DNA from: Isoetes taiwanensis
Taxonomy: Eukaryota; Streptophyta; Lycopodiopsida; Isoetales; Isoetaceae
NCBI GenBank assembly: GCA_021234155.1
Contig: JAJEKV010000207.1
Location: 744,001-808,000, forward strand
Reading direction: 5' to 3'
DNA: 64,000 nucleotides
Part shown: one piece after another, positions 11,201-23,017 of the stretch
Layout of the letters: the number at the start of each line of letters is the position of its first letter
How positions within the stretch are numbered: position 1 is the stretch's first letter
Position numbers and translations under genes: made by a program
Notes under the pieces: generated by a model
The model's database searches: none
Told to the model about the DNA's origin: nothing
The model's input: only the letters and a program-made list of their open reading frames with translations

Positions 11201-12980
11201 GGGAGGTTAAAAAGAAGGATGTTCCCTAGAATTCATAGGCATTCGGCTAACTGTTGCACCATGCCTAGTAAATCATGATAGTGATGCCAAATGCAATTAA
11301 TTAACAGTCAAGACCATAAAAAACTTCAAAGAGCAGGAGACAAACCAGATTCGAGTCTATGTCTATAAGCAACCAGACAAACTATAAGCCTAGAAGCGAT
11401 CTGTCAAGACTTACATATTGCGCGCAGAAAAGGCCCAGCAAATCATCACACCTAGAACATCTATAGGCTTCATACATGGTATGCAAAACGGAATGCATAA
11501 GAACAAAACGTAGATCAATTGCATCCTAACAGCTTGAAATTTGTGATATCTCATCGATATCCCCACTGCAAAAACCCACCCAGGTTGTAGAGCATTGTTC
11601 GTGATACAGAAGGAAACCACCTTATTAGACCCGAGTTACAAAAGAGCAAACACCAAATGACATTCTCTGGCTAGGCTTGTGCATATTCAAACTTCCTGCC
11701 TTGGCGATGGGGCCATCATGTAATCCCATGAAAGCAGAATAGATTACAAACCCAGGAATTCATCATAAAGCGCAGAGCTTCCTCACCTTGGGCTGAATTA
11801 CCGCGACTGCAATTGGGCATAGTCAAAACTCCAAGCCTGTCAAACAAGAATTGATCGCCACGGTCTAGAAAACGAAGGCTACCAAGCTGAAATTATCCGT
11901 AGCTACACCTCCCCTACCCAAAGACGTAAGATTTAACAAAAGGAGATGAGCTTATTCTGTAGCAAAAAGTAAGAGGCTGCAAACTGCATTAGGAGGTCTA
12001 GAAGAATGTTCCATGACTAGACTCAGTCCTCAAAAATCCAGATTTGTTCAAAGAGTTGGCACAAGCCAGATTTGAATCCAACACGCAACCCAGCAACAAG
12101 TTGAGCGACAACATACTAACCTAGATATGCAATTAACTAGAAGTCCAGAAGCGGTCTATCAAGGCTTGCACAGCACCCATAAAACATGCAGAAAACCACC
12201 ACACCTAGAAAATGGGCTTCAAGGCATGGGATACCAGATGGGACACATAAGAACAAAAACTCAGATTAATTATACAACAACGGCTTGAAATTTCTGTTTT
12301 TCCCTCGAATATCAGCACCAAAAACTAAGCATAAGAACAAACGTAGACCAATGCATCACAAACAGCTTGAAAAGTTGTGTTTTTCCATCAAATATCACCA
12401 CTGCAAAAACTGACTCAGACTGTAGAGTATAGTTTGCTACACAGATAAAAACCACCGAACTAACTCAAGCTACAAACAGGCAAACTCCAAATGACAATAT
12501 GTCAAGCTCGGTATAATCCATACTGGGCAGAAATAGAGAGGAACAGACGAAAATACAAAGATTACCTCTAGTTGAAATTACCTCCGGCTGAGATTGAGCA
12601 TAATCGAACTCCTTGGTGATGATGGGGCCAGCAGGGGATCCCACAAAAACAGAACAGATTACGAACCCAAATCGAAATTCCAGAACCCTAAGTCTGAAGC
12701 CGTTGTTCATGTTCATCTACAATCGAGACAAGAAGCAAGGTACTGACCATGGCGTCCTCCGAAATAACGAGCTCAACTACTGTGGAAAGCACCGCGGTGC
12801 TTTTGGATAAAAAATGAGCAAGTGAAAAAGAAAATGAATGGCAAGCGAATGGGATATAGGCAATCATCCTCAGTTGCAAATTTTACTAGCATGCTATGAA
12901 ACGCCCAAGAATCATGCAACCAGAGCGACTCCAGAAGCGCAATTGCCACAAACGAAACTGGAAAGAGACTCTCAAGTGAC
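8276..12980. other. Long non-coding insert, minus-strand orientation
   Basis: About 4.7 kb without a supportable gene. The 13.1 kb end carries the promoter-like segment shared with 1287-1432, so the insert is probably one transcription unit or mobile element read on the minus strand. It contains an internal diverged duplication (11020-11770 against 11880-12680) and short direct repeats, for example a 32 bp repeat starting TAAACAGTCCACACTC at about 9626 and 9667. Frames are all short and lack recognisable motifs. Confidence 0.45.
11020..12680. repeat. Diverged tandem duplication, about 0.75-0.8 kb units
   Basis: Unit 1 (about 11020-11770) and unit 2 (about 11880-12680) share ordered blocks. 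These are TAGCTACACCTC (11056/11904), GCTGCA-rich stretches with GGAGGT (11194/11980), CAGCTTGAAA followed by ATATC and CACTGCAAAAAC (11530/12362), and GATGGGGCCA followed by TCCCA and CAGATTAC (11706/12617). Divergence is high, so the duplication is old. Confidence 0.65.
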
Positions 12981-13126
12981 GGCATGCAACTACAAAGGGG
13001 GAGGCTCAAAGACGGCTGATGAAGATGGGAGGAATGCAACAAGTCTATAAATACTCCAAGGGACTCTCACAACTAGCCTCAAGAAGCGGATTTATCTGCT
13101 AATCTCAAAACGCAGATAAATCGCAC
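12981..13126 (-). promoter_or_regulatory. Promoter-like terminal segment of a repeat (copy 2, inverted)
   Basis: This is the near-identical reverse complement of 1287-1432, ending at CGCAC in 13122-13126. It interrupts the RNase H reading frame of the plus-strand copia exactly at its edge. Read on the minus strand it has the same terminal hairpin and TATA-like box, pointing into the 8.3-13 kb insert. Confidence 0.55.
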
Positions 13127-13128
13127 AT

Positions 13129-13435
13129 ACTGCTAGAAGAATTGGGTCTGATACAAAGAAAACCAACAGTACTTCCATGTAACAGCATGAGTTGTATAGC
13201 AATAACTAGAAATTCGGCATGAGAGAATGAAACACATAGAATTACATGTACACTTTATTCGTGAAATGGTGACAGAAGGATACATTATAGTTGAGCATAT
13301 AAGTACAGAAGATTAGGTTGCAGATGTAATGACAAAACCATTTTCAACTAGAAAATTTATGAAATTTCAGAGGCTCTTAGGAGTTATAGATATAACATAT
13401 CATGTAAATAGCATTGGATTTTAAAATCCAGTTCA
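13129..13435 (+). pseudogene. Copia RNase H C-terminus
   Basis: Joined frames read LLEELGLIQRKPT, SMSCIAITRN, ERMKHIELHVHFIREMV, then EGYIIVEHISTED, VADVMTKPFSTRKFMKF, RLLGV. This is the last part of the copia polyprotein. It contains one frameshift (near 13215) and one in-frame stop (TAG at about 13312). It starts where the inserted promoter-like segment ends and leads to the purine tract of the plus-strand element. Confidence 0.85.
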
Positions 13436-13446
13436 TCATATATCAT

Positions 13447-13455
13447 GGAGGGGGA
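13447..13455 (+). promoter_or_regulatory. Polypurine tract of copia element
   Basis: GGAGGGGGA lies after the RNase H stop, the usual place and form of the plus-strand primer. The second LTR begins about 50 bases downstream rather than immediately. Confidence 0.6.
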
Positions 13456-13504
13456 TGAAGATGTACAAGATTGATCATGATATATGATTTTGCAGCAATG
13501 GGCG

Positions 13505-13989
13505 TAGTTAAAAGAATAGCTAGGTTAAAAGTTGTTACCATGCTAGATATGCAACAGAAAAGGAAAACAAAATCTTAGACCATGGTAGCCGATCATGGTA
13601 GCCAACACACCAATAGGAGAAAAGGATAAACCATAGTTCTGAGCTAATTAAAAAGGGAAGTCAGATAAGCAAATTAGTTAGTGCCAAGTCCGTTAGGTAT
13701 AGATAGAAACAAGAAGGAGTTGTGTCGCACCGACTGGGCCAATTCAGATAAATAGGAGGGGAATGAAGATCGATGTGCAGCTGGGTTGAAGGCGAATTGA
13801 AATCCAGGGGGATAAGTACGTATAGGTAGTGCATTTGCCAGATCAAAGATGGATCAAATGTAAGCAGGTTCTTATTGCTATCGTATTGATTCCTTTTGCA
13901 ATAATAATTTTCATTATAAAATCAATTTGATACAACCATTGCTTGAAAATTAGTTTGATGTGTTGTGACAAGGTTTAAGATTCAAATTA
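13505..13989 (+). repeat. 3' LTR of plus-strand copia element
   Basis: The sequence parallels 5484-5967. It begins TAGTTAAAAGAATAGC where the first copy has TGGTTGAAAGAATAGC. Similarity is lost after about 13988, so the last few bases before the expected CA are missing or mutated. Confidence 0.78.
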
Positions 13990-16900
13990 TGTCATGTTGC
14001 CATGCATGGCAACACAACTATAATCCCAATCTTTTTGAGATCAAAAAACCCGCCACTGTAGAAGTGTATGATAACTCGTGCTACTAAGTTTTCTGTGTCT
14101 CCAAGATGCTTCTTATGATTGATTTCCATATATTTGATTGGAGCTTTTTGCTTGACTAAAGTATCATTGGTCATGGGGTGAGCATCATCCCTTCACTATG
14201 TGCACTGTGGTGTTGTTCTTGTAGCCATTCCATGTCTACTAGTATCTTTTTTTAAAAAAGCTCAGCTAGACACTTTTACTTCTTGGACCCTCGAGAGTCT
14301 TTTTTGTTTTATCCATTCACTAAATCTGGGCTTTGAAATTCTCTTTATAGTATTTCCATGTCTCCATGCTAGTGAACTATTAGTGCAAGCTTTCTTCTCA
14401 ACACTCAAACTATTTGTTTGTGATACCTTATTACCATCATTCACTTCATTTACATCAGTTTGCTTCATATGATTTGCAGCCTCTTTCTCTTCACGTTCAG
14501 CAGGCATTCATTTGTGATACATTACTAGGTCATTCACTAACATCCAGCATTTTGTTTCACATGATATGCAGTCCCTTTCCCAAGTTGTGGGCTTTGCATT
14601 TTTGTCTTGCATTTACTCTTGCGTGAACACTTGATCCACTTGATCTTTGTGCCAAATCACCCCATTGACACTCTCCTTCTAAACTAACATTATTCAATAA
14701 TATGGAACTATTTTCCATAACGAGACAAGAATGTATCATCTATATGCTTGAAATGTGAACCAGAGGAGAAGAGTACCAAATTGAAAAAGGATTTACCTGG
14801 CACTCCATTAAGAACCCCATCCCAAGATGAATTCCTTGCTAGTAAGCTTGATCCATCCATCCATCCATCCTATAAAGATTCCCCTAGTTCTATCAAGATC
14901 CTCCTGGATGCTATAAGATTCCTCTAGATTCCTTTAAATACCACAAAGATTTCCTAGTAGTATTTGATAAATGTTCCCCTAGATTCTCAAAGATTCTATG
15001 CTGTAACCGTCGTGCCTCCTTGACTCTACAAAGCTCCTCGCGCCGTCTAGACGATTGCACTGGGAAAAGATCCTCTTGTACTGAGTAGGGAGTACCCCTT
15101 AGATGGCTGCCATATTGCAGGATATGCAATCTATCATGTGTTGTACAAAAATGGACTAGAATATGACGAGGTTGATCAGGCCTATGGGCTCCTACCCAGG
15201 TGGCTGTAATAATACTAGTGCTACAGACCTGCATTACGTCGGTGAAGAAGTGCTCAACTCCCTCAATATCTGAGTGATCCACCTGCTATTCGTAAATTTA
15301 GGGCCCTGTCTTCATTTTTCGTATGTAAGTTTCTGTATGGGGTCATGGCCTGCCTCTTGCATTGTCAAATCAGAACTAGCTTGCGGTTCTACCACCGATC
15401 CTGTGACGTCTGGTAACTCATCTGTTTGTGCCATGAAATCCACTCTTATAGCCTGTGCTTCTACTCCTGATCCTATGATACAAGGTAAGTCTTCTGTCTG
15501 GACAATAGCATCCACCGTAATTTATGGAGCAGATACTGATGGTTGTTGCGCTTGAGTGCCTGTCGCAATTGTAGAATAAATAATAATAAGTATCTTAACC
15601 AGTACCTGGCCCTCTACGAGGAGTGACGTGTCTTAAATACTTATCTTGCCCCACATATCCCGGAGCAAAGTTGTGACGCTCCCCGAATCTATACGATGCC
15701 ACCATCATATAAATACGGAGAATTCACCTCCCATGGCGAACCCATCACCACGAAAAGGCCCTCCATCTGACTCGGACCACTTGTGATGGCCAAGTGTCCG
15801 GGGGAAGGACACAGAGGTGTCATTCGTCCCACGCCTTCTATGGGAATCCTATATAGCGGAAGCGTATATACATGTTAGCATCTGGCAACAATACCAATAA
15901 TTAATATACCACCACGAAGGGTGATCCATCATCATCAACGAAAAGACAATACAACCATAAATAACATGAGCAAAACACCATAACGAGGGCGCTACCCGGG
16001 GCTCAGACTTCATGGGGGTCAACTGACGATCAGGGCCTCAAGATATCAGCAGACGGAAATATAACATGGCGTTGGCTGGCATAAGACAATGGCTAGGGTA
16101 GTCCACTCCATCTGCCCCTCTTGTGCACACTTTGCAGATAGACTGAATCGTGCTATGACGTGCTTGTAGCCCTTCGGAGACGCAATCCCAAGGAATCACC
16201 CATGGGACTACTCCAGATTACATCTCCCTGGTCTGATGAGGCAGATCGGAGAAGCTTCCCCTCCCAGATCACAACGGTTCCCTGGGTGTGCTAGAGGGTA
16301 CCTGCCACACCTGCAACACCCATATCCGTACCCGACTTAGCTTCTAAATCTACACAAAGTCGAGGACGTCTATAAAGGCCATATCCAACGACCTAGGAGG
16401 TGTCAGACCCATACTCGACCCACACATAGTGACCGACTATAAGCCTAGCACACTGTAGGAGCCCCAGTACCCACGCTCAGCAAGGCTCCACCCCCGCTTC
16501 ACCAATTGTGTCCATTGTTTGGTGTTGAACCACATCATAGCATCCACAACCAGGTTGGCTCTTGTGCACAGGCCGCATTTACTAGGTTTTAAGGGTTCTA
16601 ACTAGGAACATCTCTACGTCTAGATGGCCTTTAGGTCTCTACCCCCCTTTTACCCATACAACACAGGAGGAACAGAAAGAAAGCTATCCTTATACATCCA
16701 TCCATCTATAGCTTCGAATAGAACATAACATAGCTTATGAATATTTAATGTGCCATCAATTATTCATAGTGACGTGTCATGTATTTATACTCAAAAAGCT
16801 TATAAATACGTGGAACGTCACAAAAGTGGCATCTGCTGAAGACAATCGATCAAAGACCTCTTGTTGAAGGTCACCCAGTTGATGCCACAATTCATGTACC

Positions 16901-17487
16901 CCTGGCACTGCATGAAAACATGCTTGATATGGGCCTGTGCTAGAGCTGTTGTTATTATGATGGCGCCTTGTCATGGTATACGTTGCCTTGGTCTGGAGTT
17001 GATGTTGCGTATGCTAATTGCATGTTTGGGCTGGTTGCAGAATCTGGGCCACCGAACTGCAGTTGCTGCTGCTGTATACTGGGGAGGTGTTGTATATGCT
17101 AATTGTGTGTTTGGGTTGGTTACAAAATCTCCACCGAACTGGGATGTGAAAGCTCAAAGTTCTATGCTAGGGCAATGGCCTGTGGAGCAAAATTGGGACA
17201 TAAAACAATCCAAAATAATCCAAACAATCGAAAACCTGATATGGCCGATATTGCAGATGGGAATCTTTGTTGGTTTGGGTTGAGGCCATGGCATAAGCTG
17301 AGGCTTGGGCTGGATGAATCTGACGCTAGGTTGAAAGAAGCCGATCTGAGGCCAAAAAGGCAGGAAGAATCCGACCTCAGGGCGTCGTTGTAGAATCAAA
17401 AGGAATTCGTGATGCAGACCAGGACCTGTAATATGCTGGGTTTTCGTATCTTGATGTTAACTCCTGCAGAGAGTTATGTGAACAGGG
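13990..17487. other. Unassigned stretch with small repeats
   Basis: No gene is supportable. Visible items are (TCCA)n-like CCATCCATCCATCC near 14857-14870, a long inverted repeat at 16769-16821, and a diverged direct repeat at about 17010-17065 and 17095-17150 (TATGCTAATTG followed by TGTTTGGG and CCACCGAACTG). The 15.6-16.8 kb part is GC-richer than its surroundings and could be an old retroelement end, but I found no domain. Confidence 0.4.
16769..16821. repeat. Inverted repeat, 21 bp arms
   Basis: GTGACGTGTCATGTATTTATA at 16769-16789 pairs with TATAAATACGTGGAACGTCA plus a final C at 16801-16821 with three mismatches and an 11 base loop. A partial copy of the left arm (GTGACGTGTC followed by AAATAC) occurs at about 15624-15643. 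It could fold as a hairpin, or be a palindromic ACGT-core regulatory site. Confidence 0.6.
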
Positions 17488-17924
17488 GTTATTTTGCTAC
17501 ATATTCTAAACGAGGTGCACCCTGGACTACCACAGTCGTCGGATCTGTCAATCCGACGGCCCAGACTGTATGTTGGAGCCTCTGGACACCTCTCGTTTCG
17601 ATTATGCTCAATTATGATTGGGGACGCCTATGATTTTAAGATGTCGAATACGAGTTTGCCTAAGGTTTTGATGGTATATCGAGCCTCTATACGGTTTCGC
17701 TTTATGAAATACGGGGATTCGAACCTCTACCAAAATAACTCAATGTCCTAATAAGACTACTTTAACCAATCTAACCAGTGAGCTAATGTGACTATTTTTT
17801 ATCTTAAATCTATGTTTTTTTTTATAATAACCCATTGAATTGTTTTAGGGATATGGTCTATGATTTCAAGAATTATATCTATATCAAATCCCCCTGGAAC
17901 CCCCTGTTATTTTGCTACATATTC
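17488..17924 (-). mobile_element. SINE-like tRNA-related insertion with 19 bp target duplication
   Basis: A perfect 19 bp direct repeat (GTTATTTTGCTACATATTC) lies at 17488-17506 and 17906-17924 and encloses 399 bp. On the minus strand the insert has an RNA polymerase III A-box-like TAGCTCACTGGTTAGA (near 17781-17766) and a perfect B-box GGTTCGAATCC (near 17725-17715), spaced as in a tRNA. The tRNA-like part lies about 125 bases inside the element rather than at its 5' end, and no A-tail is visible. It is therefore either an unusual SINE or an insertion of other material carrying a tRNA pseudogene. Confidence 0.6.
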
Positions 17925-18544
17925 AGGGCCTAGGCGCACAGGCGGTACTTTAAGGGGCCTAGAAATATGTATATATTGGGAATTTTCGTTCATATAATAT
18001 TTTCCATAATATTCCATGAACTACTCTCTAGTCTGTTCCTTGTAAGTCAAGATGGGGTCAAACTGGCCTAAGTTGGCCCGATTTGTAAGGAGCTATTTAA
18101 AAAACCAAATCTAATGGTTATTTTGTAAAGCTAATACAAGTCACGTGATATAACCTAATACAACACAGTATACCTGATTGAACATCATATAACCTGATAT
18201 ATCGTATCATTCCAAAATAAAATGAGATTAGAAATGCTCTGGACTTACCTAAAACGTCACCTAGAGGATATCTTTAATGTCCATGAGAGCTTGAGTATTT
18301 TGTCAGGAACTCTCATGTGACAGAGCGCTCATGCTCTCATAGACAATTAGAGACAATAAAAGCATGGCTCTACAGAATTTCAACAAGCCCATGCATGAAA
18401 ACGATCACTCCGACATCACTCGCAGCCACTGAAAGCTCCAATAGTCAATGGCATCAAAGTGATGATCTTCATACATAATCCTTGCTAGCATCACACATGA
18501 TCTCCAAGTCCGTACACTGCAAGCAAATAAAGATAAACCATCAG

Positions 18545-18652
18545 TTGAGCCTAGGGAATTGAACCCTAGCACGATGCCCAGACTCATCCGGGCATAGCAA
18601 AAATCTCAACCCAAGAAATGACCACTATATCCAGGAACCGGAGCCCACTGAT
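18545..18652 (-). other. Replitron-like copy A: conserved hairpin terminal region
   Basis: This segment downstream of ORF2 of copy A matches, in order, the segment downstream of ORF2 of copy C (37922-38027). The plus-strand order is GAGCC, a hairpin CTAGGG-AATTGAA-CCCTAG, CTCATCC, and a closing GAGCCCACT. The hairpin stem differs from copy C by a paired A-T for G-C change while the loop stays alike. A second short stem GCCC(A/G)GA...GGGC surrounds CTCATCC. It is probably the 3' terminal or nicking region of the element. Confidence 0.6.
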
Positions 18653-18832
18653 AGTTCAGGTCTGTTAGTATACATACGAATGTACATATAATAATCATAC
18701 AGTCTATAAACACAAAAATAAAAAATTGTCTTATTCACATTCAACAAATCAGAAAAAGATTCATGTGCTTGACAAGCACTGAAACAACTCCTCCAATCAA
18801 CTTAAGGTTCACAAAAACAACAAGATCAAATA

Positions 18833-19219
18833 TTAATTCATGGGCAGGTCCAACTGCATATGTCTAATCACAGAGTCAACCTGCCGGATGTTTTGGATCA
18901 ATAAAGCCTTGGCAAGCTTCATGTGGGACCTCAAAGTATAAAGTTTAGAAACCGGAGACCTATTTGTTCCCACTCCATGCTAGACATGGCAGAACCTATG
19001 CCTCAACACACGAAGAGAGGCGGCTATCTTATGGGCCTCAGTCTCGATCTGTATCACATTAGAAACAAATTCTTGAGCATAAGACACTTGCTCTAATTCA
19101 GCAAGATAAATACATGAATTGGGATGGAAAGCATCTTTTTCTGAGCTTATAAGAGATGGCGCCAAGCTCAAGACTAGATGACTAACATCACCTTGTGCAT
19201 CTCCATCACTCTCCATCAT
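18833..19219 (-). pseudogene. Replitron-like copy A: ORF2 homologue
   Basis: This is homologous to the 136-residue ORF2 of copy C. Shared stretches include ESDG near the start, AQEFVSNVIQIETEAHKIAASLRVLR, and, after a frameshifting deletion of roughly 26 bases near 18980, HMKLAKALLIQNIRQVDSVI and the C-terminus PMN. Both copies end at the same place. Function is unknown. The conserved part is predicted to be mostly alpha-helical and rich in heptad-like Ala/Leu/Ile spacing. It follows the Rep-type gene by about 100 bases, as in copy C. Confidence 0.7.
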
Positions 19220-19319
19220 AACCCTATAACATAACATGAATTTACAAACAAGAAATACACTGAACAAGAACGAAACTGAAACTCACAAAATGAAACACAA
19301 ACTTTACAAGGAAAATAAA

Positions 19320-19815
19320 TCTAGACAAGCTTAATCAATAGCCAACCTGTGATCATCCATGTGGACTGGAATATAATCCACACCAACCTCCAGAATAAAA
19401 ACATCGGGTTGAAGGAAGGGTCTAGAATATCCTGGAAGTTAACACCTTCTTCGTCACAAGGAATAGAGTCATCCCAATAATGTCTACGACCTGGCACGTT
19501 CCTTTCCATAGGCACAAAGCTTGCAAGTAATCCAAACGATATGGTTCTAATGTCAGAAGGCATACAATGATTGGGATTCAAAAGAACCTTCCCGATAGCT
19601 CTAAGTTGATGCTCATAGAACTAGGCAATGTATACTTCCCAGACCTTATCATCCTGCACAAAGTGTAAGTTAAACTAGCATTAACCTTTCGATTCATGAT
19701 AAAATACAAAGTGAGCAACCTTGTTCAACAAATTCATGTTATCCAACACAACAAAACCTAATTTATTGTCACCTGCACTACACCTTAAGTATAAATCCGT
19801 ATCTTTCTCAATTAT
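19320..19815 (-). pseudogene. Replitron-like copy A: C-terminal part of Rep-type transposase
   Basis: Read on the minus strand from 19815: IEKDTDLYLRCSAGDNKLGF, VVLDNMNLLNKVAHFVFYHE, then after breaks RMIRSGKYTLPSS, LNPNHCMPSDIRTISFG, FVPMERNVPGRRHYWDDSIP. Each matches the transposase of copy C in order. The HUH and YxxK motifs lie in the part missing upstream of 19815, so the copy is 5'-truncated. Stops and at least two frameshifts are present. The last codons of this copy continue past the point where copy C has a stop and end in frame, which shows that the copy C stop is a mutation. Confidence 0.75.
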
Positions 19816-22800
19816 CCTAAATCTTTTGGATTTTCTATTTTCATATTTTTTTCTTCCTTACTAATTCATCCAGTATGATATCTTTAAAATTAAAGGCTGC
19901 ATTTATGATGCATTTATGGCAGCTATTCGCCCCATTTTTTTATCGTCGGACCTCCTGCAAACAAAGATTGATTGTGCCAGATTACTTTTCTTCCTTACTA
20001 ATTAGGCGAGAGCGACACATGTCTCGATTTCAATATTCCAAAATCGTGGAAAACTTAAGTGATATAGACATTATTGACATGTGCCTTAATTCATCATTTG
20101 CAAATGTACAATCATCAAGGGATTAAAATGTTGAATTGAAACATGATTTATTTGGGATAGATTACGATGGATTTGTATTGATATGTGCCTTATTTCATTT
20201 ATGAGAATGATTTTGAATGACTATGCGAGAGCGATATGTGTATTGGTTTCAATATTCTAAAATCGTGAAAAATCTAAGTGATGTAGATATGTGGCAGATC
20301 CGGCCTTGGTTATATATGCACACGGCATATTTAGCATTAATTATGTAATGTACAAATCGACATGTGCCTTAATTCACTATTTGCAAATATATGAATCATC
20401 ATGGGATTAAAATGTTGGACTGACACATGGTTTATTTGGTACAGATGGATTTGTACTGACATGTGTCTTATTTAATTTATCTTCTTTTTTATTTTGTGAT
20501 AGCGTTGGGTCGTGTGCCACGGAACGCCATATGTTACGCTGCATGCATTACGCTGCATGCAGCGTTCCCTTCAGTCTTGTGTTCCCCCTTGCATTACGCT
20601 GGTTGCCCGCATTGAATGCCGAATTCGATTTTTTATGATAGAGGAAGCTGGGTGTGCTATCTCCAAGCTTTGTTCTGCCCGCTTTGTTCTGCCCGCTCAC
20701 AACTAAGACGATGGAAAGCAGACCAAGTGACATGTAGATTTTCATGTTATAGGAGTAATGACGGATTTGCCATACCGGCTTTTGGGAAAGGTGTAGAGTT
20801 GAAGTTTTTGTCCTTGGCCCGGAAATGGGACTAGGATGACTGTATGGGTTTTGCTTGGCTATGCCATAGCCATAACCTCAACGGGTTCTTTTCTGTAGCA
20901 CCTGCAGCTGAGGCATACAGAGTTCCGATTAATTGTAAGCAACGTGAAAAGGGGTAGAGAATTACTATCATTTTTCTTGAATTTAGTTCTCATATCATTT
21001 CATATCTAGCAGCTCCCCCAGCATGACGTTCCTTTTCCAGAAGCCTCTCACTAGCCATGATGCAAAAAAACTCGAAGCACTCAACACAGTTGCTAATTCT
21101 CTACTATCTCTATTCTATTCTTTTCATTTCGGTTGGGTTCCCGTGGACGTAAAAATTTATCTTATCTTATCTTTAATTTGTGTCTTCCGTTTCGTACTCT
21201 TAGTAACAAATAATGTTTTTGCCGCTTTGACAATTAGGGTTAGGATAATGAATTCTGCTGTGACTGATCATGATGATGACGATGATCATTCTTGAGAACT
21301 GCTGCTTTGGTCGGAATATGGTTTTGTCATTTGGGTACAAATGACGGAGATAGAATTGAATATTTTTGCTTTGTCCTGCGTACATCATTTGCCCTCTGCA
21401 AATTCACAGTTTCTTTTCCTCTTTCTGTTGTCTGGAAATCTTGCAACACAATAATAAATATAATGTTATGTTTTCTTTCTTTTACAGGCTTGGGAGCGGC
21501 TGGAGGTCTGTTATTTTCCATTAACATGGTTAATTGCTTCATTCGATTAGTGAGTACTTTATGTACAAGTTATCTACGTTTATTTGTATGATAGAACTGT
21601 GTACATGATTTGTTGCTGCTACAGATTATATTCAAATGTTAAAGCGGGTGAATGCTGGGCATTACATGTAAGCCCGTTTATATATTGAAGAAACGTGAAC
21701 AATGATTCCAGGTTCAAGAAAGCTTATTAAATTGCTTGCTTATCTTGCTACAACTTTCAAGTTTGAGTTTTTTTAATCATTTTATGCCATTTCTCCTACT
21801 TCTAATTGCAGTTCATAGTGATTTTCTTTGATTTGAAGATGTTCTTCATCTGGATTTAGAGTCGATTGTGAGATGTTATCATCATTTATTGCTGGTTCTT
21901 TGTCTAGGTATATCTGGAGTTGCAAATTTGTTGGAGTGTTTCAACATGTTTGGAAATAACATATTTGGAATAGAAGGTATTGCAATCTTGAATATATTTT
22001 TTTCCTTCTCTCAGGTATGCTAATTTCCTTCCCATGCACTTTCTAGGATTTATTGAGTTGGTTCATTTTCTAGGGTAGAAGGTCTTATAATATATTTGGA
22101 ACATGCTGCTCGCTGATTGGAGATTAGATGGCATCAACCATACTATTTTAACTCTTCATGTAGATTCTTGAGATTCATGGCAACTCTAAAGGTTCAGGCG
22201 TTTTCCCACACAGTAGGCCATCCAAAAATGCATGTTTATAACTTTGGATGCAAGTTCTTAGCTCAGATATATACTGTTTGATGATGATGTATCCTTTTTG
22301 TGAACAAATAACTGTATTAAACTTGAAATATTATGGTTCATAGGTCAATGCAGTTTATGTTTGTAATTTACTAGAATCTGCTAAATGGTGAGATCTCAAA
22401 AGTTATCTTGCCTACTTCTACAATGAAGGTAAGTCCTCTAGAATTGAATAGTTTGTTTATTTGTTGGTTGTGCACTTTCTTGCTCTTTGGCAAGATTATA
22501 TGAGAAAAAAACAGATTTTACATCTCTGGATTATGGCAGGCCTTCTGCCACAAATCTCTGGGAGGCCTGGTTTTGTCTACAAGGCTGATATTTATGGTGG
22601 TGCCAGGGCTGCATATGGTTCACGGACATAGAATCAGGCAAGCTAATGTCCATCTTCTAGCCTTTTCTTTTACAAATCAACGAGATCAAATATGTAAAAA
22701 CCATCAATTTTGCAATGTTTATAGCAAAGTCCAAGTTGATTCTAAACTGCTTATGATGATCTACCATTTCTGTCAGGGTTTAGGGTTGTTGCAGAAGTAT

Positions 22801-23017
22801 TACATTATTTGGGTGAGTTAAGTGGAAATGTAGAAGACCATCTATTTCAACAACTAGCATGCATTACTGCAATACATTTTCTGGGCAAAGAGTAGTTCAA
22901 AAAGCAGCTGGCAATATTTTGCATGTCTCTAGATTTTTCAAGTTTGCTTTGTTGTTAAACTGTTTAATGGGGTGTCTGAACATGTTTAGGGTTTATCAAG
23001 AGATTTTGCCGTGATCG
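19816..23017. other. Unassigned stretch with a diverged tandem repeat
   Basis: No gene is supportable. A diverged tandem repeat of about 220 bp occupies about 20004-20479 (GCGAGAGCGA near 20004 and 20224; GACATGTGCCTTAATTCA near 20078 and 20360). Short stretches near 21486-21550 with a preceding TTTTACAG look exon-like but I recognise no product. From about 21900 the sequence is AT-rich with short frames only. Confidence 0.4.

Larger units (their letters stand above)
5484..13989 (+). mobile_element. Decayed Ty1/copia LTR retrotransposon with foreign interior
   Basis: The element has two LTR copies about 485 bp long in direct orientation at 5484-5967 and about 13505-13989, a tRNA-iMet primer-binding site right after the first, a gag start, the RNase H C-terminus at the far end, and a purine tract before the second LTR. 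Protease, integrase and most of reverse transcriptase are absent. The interior 6.3-13.1 kb is occupied by other sequence, including an inverted copy of the 1287-1432 segment. The second LTR follows the purine tract after about 50 extra bases, so the 3' end is rearranged or the purine tract is not the original one. Confidence 0.8.

Noticed and set aside
5484-13989. A simple insertion of the plus-strand copia into the gag of the minus-strand copia
   Set aside because: The sequence after 13989 does not resume the minus-strand gag and no 5 bp target duplication was seen, so the joint must be more complex.
14911-15282. 123-codon minus-strand frame
   Set aside because: No domain or repeat support, and no start context; probably chance.
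17700-17795. Functional tRNA gene on the minus strand
   Set aside because: A- and B-boxes are present, but the acceptor stem does not pair and the whole lies in a bounded insertion, so SINE-like is more likely.
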